64,000 nt of DNA. Source: Streptomyces klenkii. GTDB lineage: Bacteria; Actinomycetota; Actinomycetes; Streptomycetales; Streptomycetaceae. Position numbers and translations under genes: made by a program. Shown here piece by piece: positions 16,408-25,267 of this stretch (its first letter is position 1; each line of letters opens with the position of its first letter). The notes under the pieces were generated by a model. The model did no database searches. It had not been told where the DNA came from and worked only from the letters and a program-made list of their open reading frames with translations. The stretch lies in NCBI RefSeq assembly GCF_003626645.1, contig NZ_RBAM01000006.1:124001-188000 (forward strand), read 5' to 3'.

Positions 16408-17355
16408 ATGCAGACGATCACCTTAGGCGGAGTGGGCATCACCCGCGTCGTGGAATGGCACGCGCCGGTCGCCCCCACCCCCGCGATCTTTCCCTCCAGC
16501 ACCCCGCGGATGTGGAAGGAGAACGAGTCGTGGCTGGCGCCGGACTTCTGGCGGCCGGCCACCGACCAGCTGGTGTGCAACGTGCAGACGTGGGTGCTGC
16601 GCAGCGAAGGCCGTACCGTCGTCGTCGACACGGGGCTGGGCGACGACAAGGACCGGCCGCACATGCCGGACTGGTCGCACTTGAGGACCGGTTACCTGGA
16701 GCGGCTCGCCGCCGCCGGGGTCCGCCCCGAGGACGTGGACGTCGTCGTCAACACCCACCTCCACGCGGACCACATCGGCTGGAACACCCGCCTGCGGGAC
16801 GGCACGTGGGTGCCGACGTTCCCGAACGCGACGTACCTCGTCGCGAGGGCCGACTTCGACTACTGGAACCCGGCCGGGCCGCACACGCCGCGCGGCGTCC
16901 TCGGGGACCTGAGCCTGGCCGAGGGCATCGAGACGGTGTTCGAGGACAGCGTCCTCCCCGTGCAGCGGGCGGGGCAGATGGTGCTCTGGGAGGGCGACGC
17001 GTACCGCATCGACGCGGGCCTGACGCTGGAGGCCGCCCCCGGGCACACGCCGGGCTCGGCCGTCGTGCGGCTGGAGTCGGGCACGGACCGCGCCCTGTTC
17101 ATCGGCGACCTGGTGCACAGCCCGCTCCAGATAGCCGAGCCGGACTGCGACACGTGCCTGAGCGAGGACCAGCTGCAGGCGACCCGCTCCCGGCGGCGGA
17201 TCCTGGAGGAGGCCGCCGACACCCGCGCCCTGGTGTTCCCGGCGCACTTCCCGGGCCACGGGGCGGCCGAGGTGCGCCGGGAGGGCGGGAAGTTCGCGCT
17301 GTCGCGCTGGGCGGCGTTCGACCGTACGGAGGACGGGGACCCGGGCCCGGCCTGA
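16408..17355 (+). CDS. Metallo-beta-lactamase-fold hydrolase
   Basis: The protein has 315 residues. The zinc signature HLHADHIGW (HxHxDH) is intact, with further ligands in EAAPGHTPGSA, LFIGDLVHS and FPAHFPGH. It resembles lactonase/AHL-hydrolase-like cytosolic MBL proteins; the substrate is unknown. I chose ATG 16408 because a good promoter ends 7 bases upstream (leaderless expression) and because the 28 codons upstream do not look like protein of this family. A perfect hairpin follows the stop. Confidence 0.85.
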   Translation: MQTITLGGVGITRVVEWHAPVAPTPAIFPSSTPRMWKENESWLAPDFWRPATDQLVCNVQTWVLRSEGRTVVVDTGLGDDKDRPHMPDWSHLRTGYLERLAAAGVRPEDVDVVVNTHLHADHIGWNTRLRDGTWVPTFPNATYLVARADFDYWNPAGPHTPRGVLGDLSLAEGIETVFEDSVLPVQRAGQMVLWEGDAYRIDAGLTLEAAPGHTPGSAVVRLESGTDRALFIGDLVHSPLQIAEPDCDTCLSEDQLQATRSRRRILEEAADTRALVFPAHFPGHGAAEVRREGGKFALSRWAAFDRTEDGDPGPA

Positions 17356-17374
17356 CCCGGTCCCGGTACGCCGA

Positions 17375-17401
17375 CGGGCCGGCCCGCAAGGGGCCGGCCC
17401 G
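17375..17401. terminator. Bidirectional hairpin terminator candidate
   Basis: A perfect 11-bp stem, CGGGCCGGCCC with GGGCCGGCCCG, encloses a 5-base GCAAG loop. It lies between the convergent MBL-fold gene (stop 17355) and secreted-protein gene (stop 17422). No T-run follows, as is usual in Streptomyces. Confidence 0.7.
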
Positions 17402-17421
17402 CGGATCCGCGGCTGTGCGCG

Positions 17422-18495
17422 CTAGCGGATGCCGAACGGCAGGTCCTGGTGGAAGAAGGACAGGTCGCCGTTGCCGACCGTCACCCCGGCGTCCGCCCGC
17501 GACACGTCGCGGGGGGCCGACGCGGCGACGGCGATCCGCAGCCGGTAGGAGACCGTGGCGCCGGGCGCGAGCGGCCCCTTGGCGACGGGCAGGAGCGCCG
17601 CGCTCATGCCGGGGTCGCAGCCGCCGGCGACGAGCGGGACGCGCTCCCAGCCGTGGCCGGGCCGGTACTGCTGGAGGACGAGGTCCTTGGGGGCCAGGGC
17701 GTGGCTGTTGCCGGTGCCGTAGGCGTAGTAGGAGGCGTACAGGGCGGGGTAGGGCCGGTCGGTGGTGTTCTTCACGGTGACCGTGAAGGGCCCGCTGGGC
17801 GCGCCGCCGCGGGTCAGCCGGTCGCCGCCGCGCCAGCCGCTGACGGAGACGTCGGGCCGGGTAGTCGTGGCGGTGCGGGCGGGGGCGCTGTAGGTGCGGC
17901 CCTTGCCGTCGTCGACGGAGGCGGTGACGGTGAGGGTGCCCGGCCGGTCGAGGTCCTGGATCCGCAGCGCGACGCTGTGCGGGCGGGCCGCGCTCGCGTC
18001 GGCCGTGACCGGGAAGGTGAAGACGCCGTGGGTGTCCGAGCCGGTGGGGCTGCTCTTGAGGTCCGTCCACTTGTGCGTCGTGGGCACGTAGTGCTGGACG
18101 GAGAGGGAGTCGGTGCCGAAGCCGCGGCTGCGGACGTCGAGCCGGACGGTGCCCTTGGTGACGGGGGTGCGCAGGGTGATGCCGGAGCGCGACCACATGC
18201 CGATGGGCAGCTGGGAGGGCAGGCTGTAGGAGATCTTCTCCGCGGCGGTGCCGACCGCGGCGGCCGGCGGCTCGGCCGTGGCCGCGCGGGCCGCGGCGGC
18301 CGCGGCGGCGGACGGCTGTTTCTCCCCCTGGTCACTGCCGCAGCCCGCGGTGGCCCGCGTGCCGCCGCCGGCCGGTATGGCCGTGGCCGTTCCGGCCGTT
18401 CCCGCGACGAGGACCAGACCGGCCGCGAGGGCGGCCACCGATCCCATGACGCCCCGCACCGCCGGCGACCGCCGCTGCGCGACTCTTCGTGACAT
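17422..18495 (-). CDS. Secreted protein of unknown function
   Basis: The 357-residue protein starts MSRRVAQRRSPAV and has a hydrophobic signal segment (MGSVAALAAGLVLVAGTAGTATA). An Ala/Pro-rich linker follows, then a region rich in beta-strand text that looks like one or two immunoglobulin-like domains (SVQHYVPTTHKWTDL; GPFTVTVKNTTDRPYPALY). ATG 18495 is preceded by AGGGGG; the frame extends 30 codons further upstream without such a site. It is probably exported. I do not recognise a family with confidence, and the neighbours give no functional hint. Confidence 0.72.
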   Translation of the reverse strand: MSRRVAQRRSPAVRGVMGSVAALAAGLVLVAGTAGTATAIPAGGGTRATAGCGSDQGEKQPSAAAAAAARAATAEPPAAAVGTAAEKISYSLPSQLPIGMWSRSGITLRTPVTKGTVRLDVRSRGFGTDSLSVQHYVPTTHKWTDLKSSPTGSDTHGVFTFPVTADASAARPHSVALRIQDLDRPGTLTVTASVDDGKGRTYSAPARTATTTRPDVSVSGWRGGDRLTRGGAPSGPFTVTVKNTTDRPYPALYASYYAYGTGNSHALAPKDLVLQQYRPGHGWERVPLVAGGCDPGMSAALLPVAKGPLAPGATVSYRLRIAVAASAPRDVSRADAGVTVGNGDLSFFHQDLPFGIR

Positions 18496-18625
18496 GTACC
18501 GCCCCCTGCTTCCGGGTTCGTACGCACACTCGTGCGTCTCCGACGTACGAGATTGCCTTCCGTAGCTGATGGTTCCCTGTGGCACCGGAAATACCGCGGA
18601 ATCTCGTAGTTGTGCCGCGCACGGG

Positions 18626-19933
18626 TCAGGCGGCGGCTCCCTGGAGCTGAAGCCGGGTCAGCGAGGCGGCCAGCTGGTCCACTTCCTCGGCCGTGTTGTA
18701 CAGGGCCAGGGAGGCCCGGGTCGCGGCCTCCAGCCCGTAGTGGCGCAGGGAGGGCTGGGCGCAGTGGTGGCCGGCGCGGACGGCGATGCCTTCCCGGTCC
18801 AGCCACCGGGCGATGGTCATGGGGTCGTGGCCGGCGAGCGTGAAGGTGAGGACCGCGATCTTCCCGGGCGCGTCGCCGAGGACGGTGAGGCCGGGGACCG
18901 CGGCGAGGGCCTGCCGGGCGTGGCCGAGCAGGGCCGTCTCGTACGCGGCGACCGCCTCGCGGCCGAACGAGCTGAGCCAGTCGATGGCGGACCTGAGGCC
19001 GACGACGCCGGAGATGTGCCCGGTGCCGGCTTCGAAGCGGTGCGGCACGGGCGCGTAGGTGACGCGGCCGAAGTCCACCTGGTCGATCATGTTGCCGCCG
19101 CCCTGCCACGGCGGCATGCCGGCGAGGATCTCCGGCTTGGCGTACAGCGCGCCGATGCCCGTGGGGGCGTACAGCTTGTGCCCGGAGAAGACGTAGAAGT
19201 CGCTGTCCAGGTCCTGGACGTCCACGGGGAAGTGGGCGACCGCCTGGGCGCCGTCCACCAGCACCTTGGCGTCGTAGCGGTGGGCCAGTGCCGTCATTTC
19301 CTTCACCGGCGGCACGGTGCCGAGCACGTTGGAGGCGTGGCTGACCGCGACGAGCCGGGTGCGGTAGGAGAGGAGGTCGGCGTAGGCGTCCTGGTCGATG
19401 CTGCCGTCGGGCAGGAGCGGGATGGGGACGACGCGGGCCCGCCGCTCCTTGGCGATCAGCTGCCAGGGGACGATGTTGGAGTGGTGTTCCAGGGTGGAGA
19501 CCAGGATCTCGTCGCCGGGGCCGAGGTTGGCGCGTCCCCAGCTCTGCGCGACGAGGTTGACGGCCTCGGTGGTGCCCCGGGTGAAGACGACGGTGTCCGG
19601 CGACGGGGCGCCCAGGAACCCGGCGACCGCGGCCCGCCCGCCCTCGTACATCTCGGTGGCCTCGCGGGCCATGGTGTGCGCGCCGCGGTGGATGTTGGAG
19701 TTGGCGGTGGCGTAGTAGGCGGCCAGGGTCTCGATGACCTGGCGGGGCTTCTGGGTGGTGGCGCCGTTGTCCAGCCAGACGACGGGGCGGCCGTTGACGG
19801 GCCGCTGGAGGACGGGAATGTCCCGCCGGGCGGCCTCGGGGGTGAACTGCCCGCTGCGGGTGGTGGCGCTGCCGGCGGTGGGCTGCGGGGGCGGGGCGGC
19901 GTACGCGCCCCACGGCAAGTCAGGAGTAGTCAT
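18626..19933 (-). CDS. Cysteine desulfurase, probable encapsulin cargo
   Basis: This 435-residue PLP enzyme is of the SufS/CsdA type. The PLP lysine is K253 in FSGHKLYAPTG and the catalytic cysteine is C391 in GHHCAQPS. It would take sulfur from cysteine as a persulfide. The first 40 or so residues are Pro/Ala-rich and look disordered (PWGAYAAPPPQPTAG), as in cysteine desulfurases packed into family 2 encapsulins, where the N-terminal extension directs loading. This extension is short compared with the long ones described in family 2A systems. The ATG overlaps the end of the shell gene by 14 bases, which couples their translation. Confidence 0.9.
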   Translation of the reverse strand: MTTPDLPWGAYAAPPPQPTAGSATTRSGQFTPEAARRDIPVLQRPVNGRPVVWLDNGATTQKPRQVIETLAAYYATANSNIHRGAHTMAREATEMYEGGRAAVAGFLGAPSPDTVVFTRGTTEAVNLVAQSWGRANLGPGDEILVSTLEHHSNIVPWQLIAKERRARVVPIPLLPDGSIDQDAYADLLSYRTRLVAVSHASNVLGTVPPVKEMTALAHRYDAKVLVDGAQAVAHFPVDVQDLDSDFYVFSGHKLYAPTGIGALYAKPEILAGMPPWQGGGNMIDQVDFGRVTYAPVPHRFEAGTGHISGVVGLRSAIDWLSSFGREAVAAYETALLGHARQALAAVPGLTVLGDAPGKIAVLTFTLAGHDPMTIARWLDREGIAVRAGHHCAQPSLRHYGLEAATRASLALYNTAEEVDQLAASLTRLQLQGAAA

Positions 19934-21302
19934 GGTACTTGGACACCTCGACGTTCTGGAGCACGGCGAGGGCGTCCTCGACCAGCACCGCGGCGTTGAA
20001 GTACGCCGTCATCAGGTACTGGGTGATGCCCTTCTGGTCCATGCCCATGTTGCGCATGGACAGGCCCGGCTCGACCTCGTCGGCCACCTTCGCGGGCCGC
20101 AGGCCCACGACGCCCTGCTCGGCCTCGCCGACGCGCATGAGGAGGATCTCGGTGGTGGCGGCGCCGTTCGGGCCGCTCATGCGCACCTTGTCGGAGGGCA
20201 GCAGCGGGACGCCGCGCCAGGTCAGCAGGGGGCTGCCGAAGCGGTTCTCGATGACCGGGGGCACGCCGCGGCGGGTGCACTCGCGGCCGAAGGCGGCGAT
20301 GGCGCGCGGGTGGGCGAGGAAGTAGGAGGGCTGCTTCCAGACCTTGCTGAGGAGTTCGTCCATGTCGTCGGGGGTGGGCGCGCCGGTCCGGGTCTGGAGG
20401 CGCTGCCCGGGGGCGACGTTGCTGAACAGGCCGTACTCGGGGTGGTGGAGCATCGAGCGCTCCTGGCGCTCGCGCAGCGCCTGGATCGTCAGGCCGGCCT
20501 GGGCGCGGGTCTGGTCGATGGGCTCGTTGTAGAGGTCGGCGACGCGGGAGTGGACGCGCAGCACGGTCTGGGCGAGCGTCATGTGGTACTCGCGGGGCGT
20601 GTCCTCGTAGTCGACGAAGGTGCCCGGCAGGTCCGGCTCGCCGACGTGCCCGGCGCTCAGGTCCACGGGCACCTCGGCGCCGGGGACGGTGCGTTCGCCG
20701 GTGGTGTAGGCGGCGAGGGCGGCGCGCAGCGCCTCGTCGCAGCCGGCCAGCCGGGCCAGGTGGCTGCGGTCGGCGCACAGGGCGGTGCCGGGGGTCAGCG
20801 CCTTGACGCGGTGGGCGGCGGGCGAGCCGCAGGCCCAGGCGTCGAGGTCGAAGAACTCGCCGTCGCCGAGGATGCCGAGGAGGGCGTCCTCGCCGTAGCG
20901 GCCGGTCGTCCGCTTCTCGGCGCGGCCCTGGACGAGGATCCAGAGCTTGTCGGCGGCCTCGCCCTCCTGGAGGAGCAGTTGCCCGGCGTCGAAGGAGACT
21001 TCGGTGAAGGCGTCCGCGAGTTCGCGCAGCAGCTCCTCGCCGGCCTCGCGGAGGAAGGGGATCTCCCGGAGGTCCTCGGGGACGACGTGGTGGGCGTCGT
21101 CGTTCCTGAAGGTGGATATCCGGTCGTCACCGAGGATGAAGGTCCGCCGGCGGTTGACGCGGTAGACGCCGGACTCGACGTCCACCCACGGCAGGGCCCG
21201 CAGCAGGTAGCGGGGCGTGATGCCGCGCATCTGCGGGGTGGTCTTGGTGGTGGTCGCGAGCTGCCGTGCCGCGTCCGGGCTGAGACTGAGCCGGTCGTTC
21301 AT
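19920..21302 (-). CDS. Family 2B encapsulin shell protein with cyclic-nucleotide-binding-like insert (locus 1)
   Basis: The 460-residue protein has the family N-terminal text LATTTKTTPQMRGITPRYLL and ALPWVDVESGVYRVNRR, a cNMP-binding-like domain at about residues 80-190, and the HK97-fold shell text LPGTFVDYEDTPREYHMTLAQTVLRVHSRVADLYNEP split from it. It should self-assemble into a protein compartment around the cysteine desulfurase encoded directly downstream. The start has GAGGAGG upstream. The cyclic-nucleotide pocket keeps a GE pair (GEFFD) but lacks the phosphate-binding Arg expected shortly after it, so ligand binding is doubtful. A paralogous shell lies at 47.0-48.4 kb. Confidence 0.92.
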   Translation of the reverse strand: MNDRLSLSPDAARQLATTTKTTPQMRGITPRYLLRALPWVDVESGVYRVNRRRTFILGDDRISTFRNDDAHHVVPEDLREIPFLREAGEELLRELADAFTEVSFDAGQLLLQEGEAADKLWILVQGRAEKRTTGRYGEDALLGILGDGEFFDLDAWACGSPAAHRVKALTPGTALCADRSHLARLAGCDEALRAALAAYTTGERTVPGAEVPVDLSAGHVGEPDLPGTFVDYEDTPREYHMTLAQTVLRVHSRVADLYNEPIDQTRAQAGLTIQALRERQERSMLHHPEYGLFSNVAPGQRLQTRTGAPTPDDMDELLSKVWKQPSYFLAHPRAIAAFGRECTRRGVPPVIENRFGSPLLTWRGVPLLPSDKVRMSGPNGAATTEILLMRVGEAEQGVVGLRPAKVADEVEPGLSMRNMGMDQKGITQYLMTAYFNAAVLVEDALAVLQNVEVSKYHDYS

Positions 21303-21579
21303 GAGGACCTCCTCGTGTGGGCAACGAGGGTGATCGTCTTGTCGGCAACATTGCGTTCACAAGACCGCAGCAATACGTCATGGCCTTAAAGCATTCACCG
21401 TTGGCGTAGCGGCAGTTCTGCTCAGAAGTGAACACACCTTGTTCATGGGGTCGTTGAGCAGTGCGCTTTTCCGCGTTTTTGCCGGGGTGAGCCTCCGGTC
21501 GGCGAGGTACGGAGCCGGTCCCTCTCGCGCACAAACGACCAGATCCGATCGCCGGCGGGCTTCGCGCGACGCCGGCGGC
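21303..21579. other. Intergenic region upstream of encapsulin locus 1
   Basis: About 280 bp with relatively low GC near 21,340-21,440 and no gene. It should hold the promoter of the minus-strand shell/desulfurase operon. The inverted repeat at 21429-21445 is the only clear site. Confidence 0.5.
21429..21445. promoter_or_regulatory. Inverted repeat upstream of encapsulin locus 1
   Basis: TGAACA-CACCT-TGTTCA is a perfect 6-bp inverted repeat with a 5-base spacer, about 130 bp upstream of the shell start codon. The arm spacing differs from the GAAC-N4-GTTC form of the actinobacterial SOS box, so LexA is not assumed. It may be an operator for an unknown dimeric regulator. Confidence 0.45.
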
Positions 21580-22311
21580 TCACCGGGCCCGGTGGCGGCC
21601 CCTGCCCCGGGTGCGGCGGATTCCCGGCGAGGCGGCGAGCAGGGCCAGCCACACCCCGACGAGCAGCAGGTGCGCCCGCTGCGGAACGCCGTGCCAGCCC
21701 GGCCGCCCGAACAGCGGGCCGACCGTGCTCACGGCCGTCACGAGCGCGGCCGCCAGGACCCACGGTCCCCAGCGGCGGACCAGCGGCCACCGGGTGCCGC
21801 GCACCGCGGCGGTCACCATCAGGGCCATGGAGGCGAACAGCGCGGCGTGGGCCAGCGCGCTGGTGGCCGTGTGCCAGGGGTTGACGGCCTCGCAGGCGCG
21901 GTTCACCGACGGTGCGCACCGCATCGGGACGACGACGTCCGCGACGGAGGACGCGGCGAAGGCGACCAGCGCCCACTGCCCGGCGACGGACCAGCGATCG
22001 CTTCCCGCGCGCCGGGCGAGCAGGGCCGCGCCCGCGGCGACGAGCAGGGCGGTGACGACTTCGACGACGCCGAAGAGCACGTGGAAGGGCTGGTCGGCGG
22101 CGTAGAGCTCGCTGACGTAGGAGTGCCGGGGGTCCAGGCCGGTGGGCAGCAGGAACTCCAGCACCCAGGCGTTGTACGCCACCGCCGCGACGGCCAGCGG
22201 CCACGCCGCCCGGCGGGCTCCGCCCGGGTCCCGCGGGCTCACGCCGGCCGTGGCCGTCACCCGGCCGGGGGCGGCTTCCCCCGGCCGGGGCTCGGTGGGC
22301 GCGTCGCGCAT
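21580..22311 (-). CDS. DUF998 family membrane protein
   Basis: This 243-residue protein has about six hydrophobic segments. The text between segments one and two (LPTGLDPRHSYVSELYAADQP) and the following segments match the DUF998 pattern of small actinobacterial membrane proteins of unknown function. The C-terminus is strongly basic (RRTRGRGRHRAR). It begins 37 bp after the stop of the proline-rich membrane protein on the same strand, so they may form an operon. The ribosome site is weak. Confidence 0.7.
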   Translation of the reverse strand: MRDAPTEPRPGEAAPGRVTATAGVSPRDPGGARRAAWPLAVAAVAYNAWVLEFLLPTGLDPRHSYVSELYAADQPFHVLFGVVEVVTALLVAAGAALLARRAGSDRWSVAGQWALVAFAASSVADVVVPMRCAPSVNRACEAVNPWHTATSALAHAALFASMALMVTAAVRGTRWPLVRRWGPWVLAAALVTAVSTVGPLFGRPGWHGVPQRAHLLLVGVWLALLAASPGIRRTRGRGRHRAR

Positions 22312-22348
22312 CGGGGGCCGTCTCAGGCCCGCCGGGCGGCGGCCCCGC

Positions 22349-23590
22349 TCATGCCGCCCCTCCGGGTCCGGCGAGCCCCCGGTTCTGCGGCCCGTACGCG
22401 GGCCCGGGTTCGGTGGGCGGCTTCTGCGGTTTCTGCGGGGACGGCGGGGCCGTGGAGGGGGTCGGCGGGGCGGACGAGGACGGCTTCGACGGCTCGGCGC
22501 TGCTCGGCTCCTCCGACCCCTGCGAGGCCGGGCCGGACGGAATGGCGCCGCTGGGCGGCGGGACCGGGCGGTCGCTGCCCCCGTCGGTACCGACCGGGCG
22601 TTCGAACCACTGGCCGGTCACGGGGTCGTACACGACGATGACGTAGACGACGGTCGTGGCCTGGGTGACGGCGACGACGTTCGACGACTTGTACGCGCTC
22701 CAGCTCTGGCCCTTGGTCTTCGTGCCGCCCTTGGCCGCGACGGGCGGGCCGAGGGGGTTGCCGCAGGCGCAGCGCACGCGGGGCAGGCCGCGGTTGTCGA
22801 CCAGGACGGCCGTGCCGGCCTGGAGGACGGACTGGAACGTGGTGGCCGAGCCGTCCTTGTAGCCGTGGTTGGTCACGCGGGTGTCGGAGCGCAGTTGCAG
22901 GGGCGTCAGGCCGCGCAGGTAGCCCGGGATCTCGCCCTGCTGGATGCCGGCGGCGCTCGCGAAGGCGCGGGACTTCGTCTGGTCGTCGTTGAGGTAGCGG
23001 ATCTGGCGCTCGACGTCGCAGCTCGCCGCGTTCTGGGTGCCGCCGTAGAGGCCCGGGGTCGAGCCCTGGTACGTGCGGGTTCCCCCCTCGGAGGGGGTGA
23101 CGGGCTCGGAGGCCTCCTTGGTGCCCGTGTCCTTGGCCGTGGACGCGGTGAACGGGTCGTTGCCGTGGGCCGACGCGGCCTGGAGGAAGACCTCGCTGCC
23201 GCCTTCCGGGCGGAGGAAGAAGACCACGAGCGCCGCGGCGGCGACCAGGGCGCCGGCGAGGAGGGCCACCCTGGGGGCGGAGCGCCACCAGGACTTGGCG
23301 GGTTCTCCCGCGGGCGGCGGTGCGCCGTGCGCGCCGGACGGAGGGGCCGGCGGGCCGGGCGGGGACGGCGGTTCCTCCGGCGGCTGCGCGCCCGTGGGGC
23401 CGCTGATCTCGGTGGCGCCCTCGCCCGACCCGGCGCCCTCGCCCGACGGGGTCGAGTGCCAGTCCGGGCGGGTCGGTTCGGGAGGCGGTCCGGACGGGCC
23501 GGACCTGCCGGACCCGCTCCCTCCGCCGCCGGACAGGGGGCCGGAGGGCGGGCCGGTGGGCCGGTCTTCTGACGGTGGTTCGGACGACAC
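22349..23590 (-). CDS. Proline-rich single-span membrane protein (DUF6777-like)
   Basis: The 413-residue protein has a cytosolic Pro/Gly/Ser-rich N-terminus of about 100 residues, a single membrane span at residues 107-126 (RVALLAGALVAAAALVVFFL) and an extracytoplasmic domain starting EVFLQAASAHGNDPF, then a low-complexity Pro/Ser tail. I recall DUF6777 proteins of Streptomyces with this layout, often near Ser/Thr kinases, which fits the kinase and FHA genes a few kilobases away. Its role is unknown. The Pro-rich tail could span the cell wall. Confidence 0.6.
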   Translation of the reverse strand: MSSEPPSEDRPTGPPSGPLSGGGGSGSGRSGPSGPPPEPTRPDWHSTPSGEGAGSGEGATEISGPTGAQPPEEPPSPPGPPAPPSGAHGAPPPAGEPAKSWWRSAPRVALLAGALVAAAALVVFFLRPEGGSEVFLQAASAHGNDPFTASTAKDTGTKEASEPVTPSEGGTRTYQGSTPGLYGGTQNAASCDVERQIRYLNDDQTKSRAFASAAGIQQGEIPGYLRGLTPLQLRSDTRVTNHGYKDGSATTFQSVLQAGTAVLVDNRGLPRVRCACGNPLGPPVAAKGGTKTKGQSWSAYKSSNVVAVTQATTVVYVIVVYDPVTGQWFERPVGTDGGSDRPVPPPSGAIPSGPASQGSEEPSSAEPSKPSSSAPPTPSTAPPSPQKPQKPPTEPGPAYGPQNRGLAGPGGAA

Positions 23591-23800
23591 GAGCCCTGCT
23601 CCTCCGCTTTTGTCCTCTTTGTCAGGCTTACGGGCTCATTGTGTGCCGCAAACCGGCGCGGCCCGCAAGCGGGGTTCCCTCCGGGAGGTTCTCGACAGGT
23701 GGGGCGGGACCCGCGGGCGTAGGTTGGGCTTCCCGGGGCTTCCCGGGCCTCCCCGCCGGAGGCCGGGTGTCCGACCGTCGACGACGCACGCGGAGGCAGT

Positions 23801-25090
23801 GTGAGCCAGCCGCCCGGAGGCGCGCCCTCCTTCGTCCGCGCCTGGTGGGAAGCCCTCGCCGCCGTCGCCGCCGGAGTGGCCGCGATGTTCGCCGTCGCCG
23901 CGCTCGGCCTGTGGGCCGCCGGGGCCGGCGGGCTGCCGGGCGGGGCGTTCCCCTCGGTGACGGCGGCCACCGTCGTCACGGCCGTGGGCGGCACGGTGGA
24001 ACTGTCCGGCGACGCGGGCGTCCTGGGCCGTACGGGGGCGGGCATCGCCGTCGTCCCGCTGTCGGTGACCCTGGCCGGCGCGGTCGCCCTCGCCGTCGTC
24101 TTCCTGCGCCCGCTGCGGCACCACGCCGTGACGAGCGGGCGCGCGCTGCTCGCCCGCGTCGCCCGGACGGCCGTCCTGTGGCTGCTCGCCCTGCTCCTCA
24201 CCGGCCTCGGCGCGCGCCACGACTTCCGGATCAACCTGGGCGACTCGCTCCTCGGTGACATCGGCGACGTCCTCGACGTCGCCCCCCGCGTCGGCTTCCG
24301 CGCGGCGCTCGGTCCCACGCTCGGCTACGGCCTGCTGTGGCTGCTCGTCCTGCTCGCCGTCGCCGTGGCGGCCTCCCGCAAGACGCCCCTGCCGTCGCGG
24401 CTGCTGCGTTTCCAGGACCCCGTGCGGCCCGTGGCGTCCGCCATGGTGGCGCTGCTGCTGGGTTACGTGCTGCTCGGCCTCGTCGCCGGGCTCGTGACCG
24501 CCGCCGTCCGGGGGCATCCGGGGGACACGATGGCTGTGCTCCTCCTCGGCCTGCCCAACCTCGCCTGGCTCGCGTTCGGTCTCGGCCTCGGCGGCACCTG
24601 GGACGGCCGCGTGCCCGGCACGTCGCTCGGGCTGCCCATGCCCGCGCCGCTCACGGCGGTGCTCCGCGAGGGGGGCGACCGGCCGTCCACGCTCAGCGTC
24701 TCCTCGCTCGCCGCGCACGACGGCCGGGCGTGGCTCCTCGTGGTCGTCGCCGCGGTCGCCCTCCTCGCGGCGGCGTTCCTGACGGCCGTACGGTCACCGG
24801 CGACGACGCGGCCGTGGGAGCACGCGGTGCAGGTGGGTGTCGCCTCAGCGGTCACTCTGTTCGTCATCGGCACCCTCACCCGCATCTCGGCCCGCTTCGG
24901 CCTGTCCATCCTCGGCATCACGGACATGTCAGCCTTCGGCGGCGAGGTCGCGTTGCGGCCGCACCTGCTGACGCTGATGGGCCTGGGCTTGCTGTGGGGC
25001 GCGGTGGCGGGCTTCGCGGGAAGCGCCCTGTCCCACCGGGTCCGGCGCGGGGGCCTTGCCGGCGAAGCCGGGAATCCGGGGCCGGGGTAG
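23801..25090 (+). CDS. Streptophobe family membrane protein
   Basis: This very hydrophobic 429-residue protein has about ten predicted spans, and its N-terminal text (WWEALAAVAAGVAAMFAVAALGLW) fits the streptophobe family of Streptomyces. Its function is unknown. GTG 23801 has GGAGG upstream. It is transcribed divergently from the proline-rich membrane protein and convergently to the kinase operon, with two hairpins after its stop. The family is commonly found near kinase or FHA genes, but I cannot show a link here. Confidence 0.75.
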   Translation: MSQPPGGAPSFVRAWWEALAAVAAGVAAMFAVAALGLWAAGAGGLPGGAFPSVTAATVVTAVGGTVELSGDAGVLGRTGAGIAVVPLSVTLAGAVALAVVFLRPLRHHAVTSGRALLARVARTAVLWLLALLLTGLGARHDFRINLGDSLLGDIGDVLDVAPRVGFRAALGPTLGYGLLWLLVLLAVAVAASRKTPLPSRLLRFQDPVRPVASAMVALLLGYVLLGLVAGLVTAAVRGHPGDTMAVLLLGLPNLAWLAFGLGLGGTWDGRVPGTSLGLPMPAPLTAVLREGGDRPSTLSVSSLAAHDGRAWLLVVVAAVALLAAAFLTAVRSPATTRPWEHAVQVGVASAVTLFVIGTLTRISARFGLSILGITDMSAFGGEVALRPHLLTLMGLGLLWGAVAGFAGSALSHRVRRGGLAGEAGNPGPG

Positions 25091-25096
25091 GCCCGG

Positions 25097-25119
25097 CACC
25101 GCCGGGAAGTCCGGCGGTG
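25097..25119 (+). terminator. Hairpin terminator after the streptophobe gene
   Basis: A perfect 9-bp stem CACCGCCGG / CCGGCGGTG encloses a 5-base loop and starts 7 bases after the TAG stop. Confidence 0.6.
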
Positions 25120-25127
25120 GGTTGCGC

Positions 25128-25201
25128 GCCGCGGCGGCGGAGGGGAAATCGGCGCCTCTCCCGCCTTCAGGGCCGGCCGGTTTTCCCCCGCCGCCACGGC
25201 G
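25128..25201. terminator. Long imperfect inverted repeat between convergent genes
   Basis: A GC-rich left arm (25128-25149) pairs with 25182-25201 over about 20 bp with one mismatch and one bulge; the cores are GGCGGCGG...GGGGAAA and TTTTCCCCCGCCGCC. It lies between the streptophobe and kinase stops and probably ends transcription from both sides. Confidence 0.5.
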
Positions 25202-25267
25202 GACCACCACAACGGCGCAGTCCGGCGGTGCCGGACCGGCCGCAACCCCCGCGTCAGCGCACCGCCG

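Noticed and set aside
21429..21445. LexA/SOS box reading of the TGAACA-N5-TGTTCA repeat
   Set aside because: The actinobacterial SOS box has a 4-base gap between GAAC and GTTC; here GAAC and GTTC are 7 bases apart.
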